From positions 682,001-746,000 of the forward strand of contig JAYQNS010000004.1 in the NCBI GenBank assembly GCA_038144425.1: a stretch of 64,000 nt of DNA, written 5' to 3'. Source of the DNA: Salivita marina. GTDB taxonomy: Bacteria > Pseudomonadota > Gammaproteobacteria > Pseudomonadales > Azotimanducaceae. This document shows, one piece after another, positions 1 through 8,308 of this stretch; the stretch's first letter is position 1; each line of letters opens with the position of its first letter. The notes below the pieces were generated by a model, which searched no databases, was not told where the DNA came from, and saw nothing but the letters and a program-made list of their open reading frames with translations. The translations under genes and the position numbers were made by a program.

Positions 1-1308
1 GAAGCTCCGATCCCGGGCCTGCTTTGCCGAGCCCCCGGCGGAGTCCCCCTCCACGAGGAAGAGTTCCCCCCGCTCGAGATCGTCACTGCTGCAGTCCGCG
101 AGCTTGCCGGGCAGCGCCGGGCCCGCGGTAATGCGCTTTCGTGCCACCTTTTTGACAGCCTGGAGCCGGCGCTGGGCACTGCGAATGGCGAGCTCAGCGA
201 GGGCTTCTCCCTCTGCGGTGTGCTGGTTAAGCCATAGGCTGAAGGCATCCCGGGCCACGCTGGTGGCAAAGGCCGCGGCTTGACGGGAGGCCAGCCGCTC
301 CTTGGTTTGCCCAGAAAATTGAGGCTCCTGCATCTTGTGAGAGAGCACGTAGGCGCAGCGTTCCCAGAGATCCTCCGGAGCCAGCTTGAGCCCCCGGGGC
401 AGGAGATTGCGGAGTTCGCAGAACTCCCGCAGGGCTTCCGTAAGCCCCGTGCGCAGGCCATTAACGTGGGTCCCCCCCTGAGCCGTAGGGATGAGGTTGA
501 CGTAGCTTTCCTGCAGCAGCTCCCCCCCTTCCGGCAGCCATTGCACCGCCCAGCTGATGGTCTCAGTCGGGCTGGAGAACTCGTGGCAGAAGGGGCTTTG
601 GGGACAGCTGGGGAGCCCCTGGGTGCTTTCCTCGAGATAGGCCTTCAGACCGTTCTCGTAGCACCAACGCTGCGGCGGCGAGCCATTCGCTTCGTCCGTG
701 AAGAGGATTTCGAGGCCTGGACACAGCACGGCCTTGGCCCGCAGTAAATGGGTCAGCCGGCCCCGAGAAATATTGGCCGAATCAAAGAAGCTAGCGTCGG
801 GCGAAAAGCGCACGGTGGTGCCGGAGCGCCGCCGGGGCGCTTCCTCCACCGCTTCGAGGGCACCCTGGGGCACGCCGCCCTCGAAGCGCTGACGCCAGCG
901 CTGCCCATCGCGCAGCACCTCAACCTCCAGCCAGCTCGCCAGGGCGTTCACGACCGAAACCCCCACGCCGTGAAGGCCACCGGAAAAGCGGTAATTTTCA
1001 TCGGAAAACTTGCCCCCGGCATGAAGGCGGGTAAGGATCAGCTCGACCCCGGAGACACCGTGCTCCGGGTGCACATCGACGGGCATACCCCGGCCATCGT
1101 CGCGCACGGCGACGGCGCCCCCCTTCTCCAGCACCACCTCGATGCGCCGGGCATGGCCCGCAAGCGCTTCATCGACGCTGTTATCCACCACTTCCTGCAC
1201 CAGGTGGTTGGGCCGGGCCGTGTCCGTGTACATCCCAGGACGTTTACGAACGGGCTCAAGGCCGGTGAGTACCTGGATCGACTCGGCCGAATAGGCTGTT
1301 TTCGCCAT
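1..1308 (-). CDS. parE: DNA topoisomerase IV subunit B (3' end cut by window edge)
   Basis: ATPase subunit of topoisomerase IV, which decatenates daughter chromosomes together with ParC. The visible 436 codons carry the GHKL ATPase motifs: VVDNSVDEA near residue 40 (Mg-ATP Asn), DDGRGMP near 70 and GGLHGVGVSVVNA near 110. The transducer domain follows, and the TOPRIM motif LVEGDSAGG lies at the window edge. The start is ATG at 1308, preceded by an AAGGAAGG ribosome-binding site. ParE is preferred over GyrB because of the MAKTAYSAESI-type N-terminus and the neighbouring yqiB, which is close to parE in enterobacteria as well. Roughly the last 190 residues lie outside the window. Confidence 0.95.
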   Translation of the reverse strand, partial: MAKTAYSAESIQVLTGLEPVRKRPGMYTDTARPNHLVQEVVDNSVDEALAGHARRIEVVLEKGGAVAVRDDGRGMPVDVHPEHGVSGVELILTRLHAGGKFSDENYRFSGGLHGVGVSVVNALASWLEVEVLRDGQRWRQRFEGGVPQGALEAVEEAPRRRSGTTVRFSPDASFFDSANISRGRLTHLLRAKAVLCPGLEILFTDEANGSPPQRWCYENGLKAYLEESTQGLPSCPQSPFCHEFSSPTETISWAVQWLPEGGELLQESYVNLIPTAQGGTHVNGLRTGLTEALREFCELRNLLPRGLKLAPEDLWERCAYVLSHKMQEPQFSGQTKERLASRQAAAFATSVARDAFSLWLNQHTAEGEALAELAIRSAQRRLQAVKKVARKRITAGPALPGKLADCSSDDLERGELFLVEGDSAGGSAKQARDRSF

Positions 1309-1405
1309 GACCTTCCTTTCGAGCTAGCGGGTGGATCGGGCGGCGGAGGGATCCCACCGAGAGTCGTGGGGCATGTTACGCCGGTCCTAGGACAGGCCCA
1401 AGCGC

Positions 1406-1864
1406 CTAGGCCCCAAGGGAGAGGGGCTCGGCGTCGATGCCCTGGGCCAAGCAGAGCGCCAGATATTCGCCGAGGAAGGCATTCAGTTGGGCTTTTTCAT
1501 CGGGAAGGCGCATTTGGGCATTGGGATAGGCGTAGCGTGCCTCAAAGCGATCCTGGCCCTGATAGGCCAGCACCTCCGCCGTTTGGCAGTCGTGGTAAAG
1601 GCGCAGGCGCAGCGCAGGCGGGCAAATGAGAGGATGCCAGGCGCTGGCCCCACCCTTGAACTGCACCGCGAGGGTGGTGGTATACGGGGCCCGGTCCTCC
1701 ACCAAAAAGCGCAGCTCCGGGGCCTGGGCGCCCGGCAGCCGCAGCCGCAGCCGGCGCACGTCTTCATCGAAGAGGCTGGGTAAAAGCGCTAGAAGGCGGC
1801 GGTAATTCGCGTCGCATTCCGCCATGTGGCGGCTGAGATCAACGCGGTAGCTCGCCGAGGCCAT
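1406..1864 (-). CDS. yqiB: DUF1249 family protein (YqiB)
   Basis: A 152-residue soluble protein with the DUF1249/YqiB pattern: an N-terminal CDANYRRLLALLP segment, a central beta-rich part ending in RLYHDCQTAEVLAYQ, and a C-terminal KAQLNAFLGEYLALCL helix. The family has no established biochemical function. The gene begins three bases after the ldcA stop and lies 97 bases before parE. In E. coli yqiB is likewise found near parE, in the cpdA-yqiA group. There is no signal peptide or membrane segment. Identification rests on family resemblance and location. Confidence 0.85.
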   Translation of the reverse strand: MASASYRVDLSRHMAECDANYRRLLALLPSLFDEDVRRLRLRLPGAQAPELRFLVEDRAPYTTTLAVQFKGGASAWHPLICPPALRLRLYHDCQTAEVLAYQGQDRFEARYAYPNAQMRLPDEKAQLNAFLGEYLALCLAQGIDAEPLSLGA

Positions 1865-1867
1865 GGG

Positions 1868-2913
1868 CTAGGCCACCGCCGGCTCGAGAAGGGTCAGGCG
1901 CTGCGCCGTTGCGTCGAGGCGGACCCGCGCCCCCACCGGCACCACGGCCTGATCGTCGATGTGGCCAATCATGAGCCCGCGCAGGCAGGGCGTCCCTGGC
2001 CGCGTGCGCTCCCGGAGCACCGTTTCGACGCTAAAGGTGTTGTTGCTGTCTTCCGCGTCCGTGAACTTACCGAAAACCAGCCCCGCGATCTCATCGAGCA
2101 CCCCTGCCAGCCAAAGCTGGGTAAGCATGCGATCGATGCTGTAGGGCGCCTCATAAACGTCTTCGAGAAAGAGAATTTTATCTCGGAAACCTGGCAGATA
2201 AGGCGTTCCAACCAGGCTCGCGATGAGGGACAGATTGCCACCCACAAGCACCCCCTCGGCGACGCCAGGCTGAAAGGTCTGCAGGCGGTTCTCCCGCCGC
2301 ACCTGACCCCGGCCGGCCTCGAAGGGCGGCGGGGCGGCCAACGCTAGGGGCGCCGTGGGCGTCGTCAAAATGGCGTCGTAGGCCGCCAGCGCATAGGGAG
2401 ACAGGTTCGTCGCGGCGATGGGTCCGTGGAACGTGATGAGGCCCGTGTGCGCGTAAACGGCGTTCAGAATGGCCGTGATGTCACTGTAACCCAGAATGAC
2501 CTTAGGTGCCCGGCGAAGGGCATCGAAATCGAGAAAGGGAAGCAGCCGTGCGGCGCCGTAGCCCCCGCGAAGGCAGACAATGCCGTCGAGATCGGGGTCT
2601 CGGAAGGCGGCGTTCAAATCGGCCGCGCGCTGCTCGTCTGTCCCTGCGAGGTACTGATTGCGGCGGAACAGGTGCGCCCCAAGAGTCACTTCGTAGCCGA
2701 GGGAACGAAGAAATGCCGCGCTGGCCTCGATGGCGACGTCTTCTTCCAGATTACTGGCCGGGGCCAGGAGCGCGACCCGGGACCCGGGGCGAGGCCCCGG
2801 GGACGAAGGGCGGCGGGGCCCACCGGCGAGCCCCCTGACGCCGCGAGGCTCGGCGCCGCAAGGCCCGCCATGGGTAGGAGTGCGGCGGCACGGAGAAGGT
2901 CCCGGCGCTCCAT
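1868..2913 (-). pseudogene. ldcA: LD-carboxypeptidase (peptidase S66) with Tat signal, interrupted by a -1 frameshift
   Basis: Murein tetrapeptide LD-carboxypeptidase, which trims the terminal D-Ala of peptidoglycan tetrapeptides. The body of the enzyme is open from 2689 down to 1868. It shows the nucleophile motif GYSDIT, the acidic FLEDVYEAPYSIDRM segment and the GHIDDQAVVPVG His motif of the S66 Ser-Glu-His triad. Upstream the same frame reads on as GSRVALLAPASNLEEDV, the conserved family N-terminus, but has no start codon. The only plausible start, ATG 2913, is in another frame and encodes a twin-arginine signal (MERRDLLRAAALLP...). One extra base in the CCC run at 2783-2785 would join both frames as ...LAPGSRVALLAPAS. 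It is therefore a real frameshift or a sequencing error. ilvE ends 6 bases upstream. Confidence 0.8.
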
Positions 2914-2919
2914 GGTGGA

Positions 2920-3855
2920 CTAGTCCTTCACCAGCGTCAGCCAGTCGTCATGGCCCAGGCGCTGTCCTCGCACCTGCTCAAAGTAGGCATCCTGAAGGGC
3001 CGTGGTGATGGGGCCCCGAGCGCCCGTACCGATCTGCCGGCCATCGAGTTCACGAATGGGCAACACCTCGGCGGCGGTGCCAGTGAAGAACGCCTCGTCA
3101 GAGATGTAGACCTCGTCCCGGGTGATGCGACGTTCCAGAATTTCCAAGCCCTGATCTGCTGCCAGGGCGAAGATCGTATTGCGGGTAATGCCGTCTAAGC
3201 AGGAAGTGAGCTCCGGGGTATGCAAGACGCCGTCACGCACCAGGAAGATATTCTCCCCGGAGCCTTCAGCTACGTAGCCTTCGTTATCCAGCAGCAACGC
3301 CTCCTCGGCCCCGGCATCGAGGGCTTCCCGGAGCGCGAGCATGGAGTTGATGTAATTGCCGTTGGCCTTCGCCTTGCACATGGTGATGTTGACGTGATGG
3401 CGAGTGTAGGAAGCGGTCTTCACGCGAATGCCTCGTTCCTTGGCCTCCGGATCCATGTAGGAAGGCCAGGGCCAGGCGGCAATAATGCAGTGAGTGGATA
3501 GGCCTTCGGCCCGGAGCCCCATGCCTTCCGAGCCCAGGAAGCACATGGGCCGCAGGTAGGCTTCCTCAAGCCCGTTCTCCCGCACCACCAGACGCTGCGC
3601 TTCGTTGATTTCCGCCTGGGTCCAGGGCATGGCCATCTGCAAAATATGCGCGCTGTTGAAGAGCCGCTTTGTGTGGGCCTTGAGGCGAAAAATGGCCGTA
3701 CCCTTGGGGGTGGCGTACGCGCGTACGCCCTCAAAGCACCCCAGGCCATAGTGCAAGGTATGGGTGAGTACGTGCACCCGAGCGTCGCGCCAGGGGACCA
3801 GCTCACCGTCAAACCAAATCACCCCATCGCGGTCGGCGAAATTCGGCACTGCCAT
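2920..3855 (-). CDS. ilvE: Branched-chain amino acid aminotransferase
   Basis: A PLP enzyme (fold type IV) that transaminates the 2-oxo acids of valine, leucine and isoleucine with glutamate. The 311 residues match the usual length of about 307-310. Visible motifs are the N-terminal VHVLTHTLHYGLGCFEGVR, the catalytic-Lys region CKAKANGNYINS, EGSGENIF and CLDGITRNTIF, and the C-terminal AFFTGTAAEVLPI. It starts 12 bases after the glnE stop, the glnE-ilvE pairing also seen in Pseudomonas. Together with ilvD and ilvA in this window it covers three branched-chain steps, though these are not in one operon. Confidence 0.96.
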   Translation of the reverse strand: MAVPNFADRDGVIWFDGELVPWRDARVHVLTHTLHYGLGCFEGVRAYATPKGTAIFRLKAHTKRLFNSAHILQMAMPWTQAEINEAQRLVVRENGLEEAYLRPMCFLGSEGMGLRAEGLSTHCIIAAWPWPSYMDPEAKERGIRVKTASYTRHHVNITMCKAKANGNYINSMLALREALDAGAEEALLLDNEGYVAEGSGENIFLVRDGVLHTPELTSCLDGITRNTIFALAADQGLEILERRITRDEVYISDEAFFTGTAAEVLPIRELDGRQIGTGARGPITTALQDAYFEQVRGQRLGHDDWLTLVKD

Positions 3856-3867
3856 CTCTTTACTCCC

Positions 3868-6846
3868 TCACGGGCCCTTGGGCCCAAAGTAACGCCCACC
3901 CTCAGCGGCGAATCCCGCCCAAGTCTCCGCAACCTGCTGCGCCAGCGCCACTACCGAGGGATCGTCGGTGCGGGAATCGGTGCCCTGCAGGGCACGGCGA
4001 TGACCTTCGGCGCGCAAGGCCAGGTAGCCATCCCGAAGAAGAGAGGCTAGGGGAGCTTGAAGCCGCCCCGAGGCCTGCGCCGCGGCGAGAATGCGGAGGA
4101 CGTCAGTCCATGCGAGGAGCCCAGAATCTTCGGCGCTCCACGCCAACACAAAATATTGAACCATGAATTCAATATCCACGATACCGCCCCGATCTTGCTT
4201 CAGGGCGAAGCCCTTCGCGACGGGCGAGAGGGCGCCGCCCTTGGCTTCCCGGATGCGTTCGCGCATGGCCAAAATCGCTTCCCGAAGCGCCCCTTCCGGC
4301 CGCGGCATCGCCAGGATGGTCTCTCGGAAGGCACGAAAGCGGGCCTGCAAGGGCGCCGGACCCAGGATCGGCCGAGCCCGCACCAAAGCCTGATGCTCAA
4401 AAGTCCAGGCGCGCTCGCGCTGGTAGCGCTCAAAAGCATCGAAGGTGGTGAGGAGCAGCCCGGAGGCGCCCTCCGGGCGCAGCCTAAGGTCGATCTCGTA
4501 GAGCACACCGCTGTGGGATCGGTGAGACAGAAAGTGCATGAAGCGCTGCACCACGCGGTTTAAGAATTGCACGTTACTCACGACCTTGGGGCCCACCGTT
4601 TGTCCCGTGGGGGGCAGGTCGTGGAGGAAGACCAGATCCAAATCGCTACCCCAGCCCAGCTCGAAACCCCCGAGCTTGCCGTAGGCCAGTGCGCAGAGCG
4701 CTTTCGACCCGGGCTGCCCGGCGTGGTCCCGGGGTGCCCCATAGCGAGCGAGGGTCTCCTCCCAGGCTAGGTGAAGGGTCCGTTCGCAGAGCAGCTCTGC
4801 CAGGGCCGTTAGGGCATCGCTCACCTTCGCCGTGGGCAGGGCCCCGGCGAGCTCGCAGGCGCCAATGCGCAAAAGCGTGGCCTCTTTAAAGTAGCGAAGC
4901 TCCTCCAGCGCCCGCTCGAGATCCCCCGGCGCCAAGCTCTGCACGTGATCATCTAAGGCCTGGCGCAAGCGTTCCGCCGTGGGCGGCTCAAAAAGACTTC
5001 GGCCATCGAGAAGCTCGTCGAGCAAGATGGGATGACGCGCCAGCGTGTCGGCGAGGCCCTTCGCCCCCTCGGCAAGGCGCAGTAGCTGCTCTAGAGCCCC
5101 CGGATTTTCCCAAAGAAGCACCAGGTAGGTCGTGCGGCGGAGCACAGTCTGCAAAACCGGTAGGGTGCGCTCCAGGGCCAAAAGGGGGTTCGGGCGCTGC
5201 GCAGCGGCGGCGAGCCACCGGGGCGCGAGCGCATCGAGGCGCTCGAAGCCGAGAGGCTGACCTATGGTCTGCTCTGCCTGGCGCCGAAGCGCTCGTAAGA
5301 GTTCGGGGACCCTCGACCGAAACACCTCTCGCCCTTCAGCCGCGCACTCTGGGAGGGCTGCGTCCTCCAGCTCCTCCGCCGCTTCGGGGCTCGCCCAGAG
5401 CCGCTCCCACGGCCCCAGGGGCATCCCCTCGGGAGGCGCCGGATCATGAATCAGCGCATCAAAGATCATCGCTACCCGGGCCCGCTCCAACCCCAGGGTC
5501 TCCCGCAGCGCGGCCCCATCGGCAAAGCCCAGCTGAAACGCCAGGGTCTCTTCCTCAGGCCCGGGCCCGGGCAGGCGCTGGGTTTGCTCGTCACGCCAGC
5601 CTTGCACGCGATGCTCCAGGGCTCGCAGGAGGCGATAGGACCGCTGGAGCGCCGCTTCGTCGTCCGCTGCCAGGAACCCGCTCTGCGCGAGCTGGGTAAG
5701 CGCCGCTGGAAGGGACGCGGTGCGCAGCCGTCGATCCCGGCCCCCGTGAATGAGCTGAAACACCTGGGCGATAAACTCGATTTCCCGAATGCCCCCCACG
5801 CCCAGCTTTAAGTCCTCCGCGAGCCCTCGCCGCTTCATATCCTGGCGCAGCAGGCGCTTCATGCTGCGAAGCGCGTCGATGGCGCTGAAGTCGAGATAGC
5901 GACGATAGACAAAGGGCCTTAGGGTCTCGCAAAGGCTGGCCCCCAGAACCAAATCTCCCGCCGCAGGCCGAGCCTTTAGGAGCGCATAACGCTCCCATTC
6001 CCGCCCCTGGCTTTCGTAATAAGCGAGAGTCGCCTGTTCGTGCTGAACAAGGGGGCCGCTCTCGCCGAAGGGGCGCAGGCGAAAATCTACGCGAAACACA
6101 AAACCCTCGGCGGTTCGTGCATCGAGGAGGGTAATGACGTCCTGAAGCACGCGCACGTAAAAGGCCTGGTAGGTCCGCCCTCCGGGGAGGGTCCCGGGGG
6201 TTTCGTAAACGGCCATGAGATCGATATCGCTGGAAAGATTCAGCGCCCGCTCCCCCAGCTTTCCCAGGGCTAGAATGGCGATTCGCTGGGGCACCCCAGC
6301 AACCTTCTCCGGCGTGCCCCAAAGGGCGCCGAGCCGCGCCTCAGCCCCGGCAAGCGCCCGTTCAAGGCAAAAGTCCGCCAGGGCGCTTAAGGACTCCGTG
6401 GTCTCCGCGAGGGTTCTAAGGCCGGCAAAATCCTGGGCCAGGATCCTCAGCATGACGGCCTGGCGGAATCGGCGAAGGGCCCGACCTAAGGGCGCTTCCG
6501 CAAGCCCCCGAGGGCCTTCCAGGGCCGCGGCAGCCTCACGGGGCAGATCGTTGCCGAAGGGCGTCCAAAGCCCCTCGAGGCTCGCGCCATCCACCGACGT
6601 GCTCAGCGCACCGGGGACGGCCATCGCTTCGAAAAGGGCACCATCAGCGTGGAGCCGATCCCGAGCCCAGGAGGCCCCCAGCAAGAGGGCGGTCCAGAGC
6701 GCGCCTTCAGGGCCCGCAAGGAGAGGCTCTAGGGGCCTTTCCGCTTCCCGAAAACGCGCGCACAGGTCCGCCAGCAAGGCTTCCTGCGCGAACCCGAGGG
6801 TGGGTCGAGGCGTGGGGGGATCGAAGGAATGGGCCCTGGAAGTCAT
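3868..6846 (-). CDS. glnE: Bifunctional glutamine synthetase adenylyltransferase/adenylyl-removing enzyme
   Basis: It adenylylates and deadenylylates glutamine synthetase in response to PII and glutamine. The 992 residues fit the two-domain family (946 in E. coli, about 980 in Pseudomonas). Two nucleotidyltransferase cores are visible: the N-terminal removase half has LGKLGERALNLSSDIDLM near residue 195, and the C-terminal transferase half has YGKLGGFELGWGSDLDLV near 720. The second half ends with the KQDRGGIVDIEFMVQY helical motif. The gene is first in the minus-strand run glnE-ilvE-ldcA-yqiB-parE and is divergent from argA across about 100 bases. Confidence 0.97.
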   Translation of the reverse strand: MTSRAHSFDPPTPRPTLGFAQEALLADLCARFREAERPLEPLLAGPEGALWTALLLGASWARDRLHADGALFEAMAVPGALSTSVDGASLEGLWTPFGNDLPREAAAALEGPRGLAEAPLGRALRRFRQAVMLRILAQDFAGLRTLAETTESLSALADFCLERALAGAEARLGALWGTPEKVAGVPQRIAILALGKLGERALNLSSDIDLMAVYETPGTLPGGRTYQAFYVRVLQDVITLLDARTAEGFVFRVDFRLRPFGESGPLVQHEQATLAYYESQGREWERYALLKARPAAGDLVLGASLCETLRPFVYRRYLDFSAIDALRSMKRLLRQDMKRRGLAEDLKLGVGGIREIEFIAQVFQLIHGGRDRRLRTASLPAALTQLAQSGFLAADDEAALQRSYRLLRALEHRVQGWRDEQTQRLPGPGPEEETLAFQLGFADGAALRETLGLERARVAMIFDALIHDPAPPEGMPLGPWERLWASPEAAEELEDAALPECAAEGREVFRSRVPELLRALRRQAEQTIGQPLGFERLDALAPRWLAAAAQRPNPLLALERTLPVLQTVLRRTTYLVLLWENPGALEQLLRLAEGAKGLADTLARHPILLDELLDGRSLFEPPTAERLRQALDDHVQSLAPGDLERALEELRYFKEATLLRIGACELAGALPTAKVSDALTALAELLCERTLHLAWEETLARYGAPRDHAGQPGSKALCALAYGKLGGFELGWGSDLDLVFLHDLPPTGQTVGPKVVSNVQFLNRVVQRFMHFLSHRSHSGVLYEIDLRLRPEGASGLLLTTFDAFERYQRERAWTFEHQALVRARPILGPAPLQARFRAFRETILAMPRPEGALREAILAMRERIREAKGGALSPVAKGFALKQDRGGIVDIEFMVQYFVLAWSAEDSGLLAWTDVLRILAAAQASGRLQAPLASLLRDGYLALRAEGHRRALQGTDSRTDDPSVVALAQQVAETWAGFAAEGGRYFGPKGP

Positions 6847-6948
6847 GGGCTTAGGACCGGGGACGTGGCATTATCTCGCCGCCTTTGGGCCTCGGTGCTG
6901 CGGCACAGGGCCTACCCGCAATCCGACGCTTCGGCGGAGTGTGACTGC

Positions 6949-8268
6949 GTGACTGACAACTCATTGCCCTACGTCCAGTGGTTCCGCGGCGCTTCACCCT
7001 ACATTAACGCGCACCGCGACCGCACCATGGTGCTCATGCTTGGGGGAGACGCGCTCGCCCACGAAAACTTCGATAACGTCATTCATGATGTGGCCCTCCT
7101 GGCTTCCCTGGACGTTCGCCTGGTGCTGGTTTTCGGGGCTCGGCCCCAGATCGATTGCGCCCTTACCCAGGCTGGCGTGGAAGCCCGCTATCACAAAAAT
7201 CTGCGAGTCACCGATCCTGCCACCCTCGCCCTAGTGCGCCGGGTGGTGGGCGATCTACGCATGCAAATCGAAGCCAAGCTTTCCATGGGCCTTCCTGGCA
7301 CGCCAATGGCACAGTCGCGCATCACGGCCACCGGCGGCAACTGGGTAACGGCCAAGCCCCTGGGGGTGATCGACGGTATCGATCACGAGCTCACCGGCGA
7401 AGTGCGCCGCGTAGATACGGCCGGGCTTATCGCGCAACTCGATGCTCGCTGTATCCCGCTGCTGGGACCCTTTGGCTACGCCCCCTCCGGCGATGTGTAT
7501 AACGTCGCCTATGAGGAGGTTGCCGCGTCCGTGGCCGCGGCCTTGAAGGCGGATAAACTCATCGCCCTGGACGATGCCCGTGGCCTCCTAGACGACGACG
7601 GCGAACTGCTCACGGAGATGACGCCGCAGGAGCTTGAGCACTGGCTAGACACTGCCGAAGACGGCTCCGACGCGGCCAGCGAACGGGCCCGGCAAGCGCG
7701 AGCGCTGCTTTGGGCCGTGCGCTCCGGGGTACGGCGGTGTCATGTGGTAAGCCACTGTGAAGATGGGGCCCTGATTGAAGAACTCTTCACCCATCAGGGC
7801 TCGGGCACGCAGATTACGGAGCACAGCGCGGAGCGCCTGCGCCCGGCGCAGCTCGATGACGTGGGCCGGCTTATGGAACTAACGGCGCCCCTAGAGCGCG
7901 CCGGCGTGCTCCTCCCCCGAACTCGAGAGCGCATAGAGCGAGAAATCGCCCATTTCTGGGTGCTTGAGCTCGACGGCCTGCTTACGGCCTGTGCAGCCCT
8001 AATTCCCTACGCGGGCAGCGGAGAGATCGCCTGCCTGGTTACCCACCGGGAGTACCAAGGCCAGGATCGGGCGGAACGGCTGCTGCGCCACCTAGAGCGG
8101 ATTGCACAACGCCAAGGGCTTGCGCAGGTTTTCGCCTTAAGCACCCGTACCGCAACCTGGTTCATGGAACAGGGCTATCGCATTGGTGCGGTGGCTGACC
8201 TCCCGGAAGCTCGCCGAGAACAGTGGACGCCCGAGCGCGCGTCGAAAGTGCTGACCAAATCCCTCTGA
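6949..8268 (+). CDS. argA: Amino-acid N-acetyltransferase (N-acetylglutamate synthase)
   Basis: First step of arginine synthesis, acetyl-CoA plus glutamate to N-acetylglutamate. The architecture is that of classical ArgA: an amino-acid-kinase-like domain (about residues 1-290, with LVFGARPQID and RITATGGNWVTAKPLGVIDG) followed by a GNAT acetyltransferase domain (about 295-439, with LTACAALIPY and a CLVTHREYQGQDRAERLL acetyl-CoA loop). GTG 6949 is chosen over the upstream ATG 6829 because GGAG lies nine bases before it, the protein then begins directly at WFRGASPYINAHR, and ATG 6829 would overlap the divergent glnE gene. The resulting 439 residues match the family. Confidence 0.95.
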   Translation: MTDNSLPYVQWFRGASPYINAHRDRTMVLMLGGDALAHENFDNVIHDVALLASLDVRLVLVFGARPQIDCALTQAGVEARYHKNLRVTDPATLALVRRVVGDLRMQIEAKLSMGLPGTPMAQSRITATGGNWVTAKPLGVIDGIDHELTGEVRRVDTAGLIAQLDARCIPLLGPFGYAPSGDVYNVAYEEVAASVAAALKADKLIALDDARGLLDDDGELLTEMTPQELEHWLDTAEDGSDAASERARQARALLWAVRSGVRRCHVVSHCEDGALIEELFTHQGSGTQITEHSAERLRPAQLDDVGRLMELTAPLERAGVLLPRTRERIEREIAHFWVLELDGLLTACAALIPYAGSGEIACLVTHREYQGQDRAERLLRHLERIAQRQGLAQVFALSTRTATWFMEQGYRIGAVADLPEARREQWTPERASKVLTKSL

Positions 8269-8271
8269 CCC

Positions 8272-8287
8272 TTCGGCCAAGGCCGAA
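8272..8287. repeat. Perfect 16-bp palindrome between argA and ilvD
   Basis: TTCGGCCAAGGCCGAA is a perfect inverted repeat located between the argA stop and the ilvD ribosome-binding site. It is not followed by a T-run and its loop would be too tight for a classical terminator. It is therefore more likely a protein-binding operator or a Rho-related hairpin, or chance. No known regulator consensus was recognised. Confidence 0.4.
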
Positions 8288-8308
8288 TCGCTGTAAAAGA
8301 GAGCCTTC

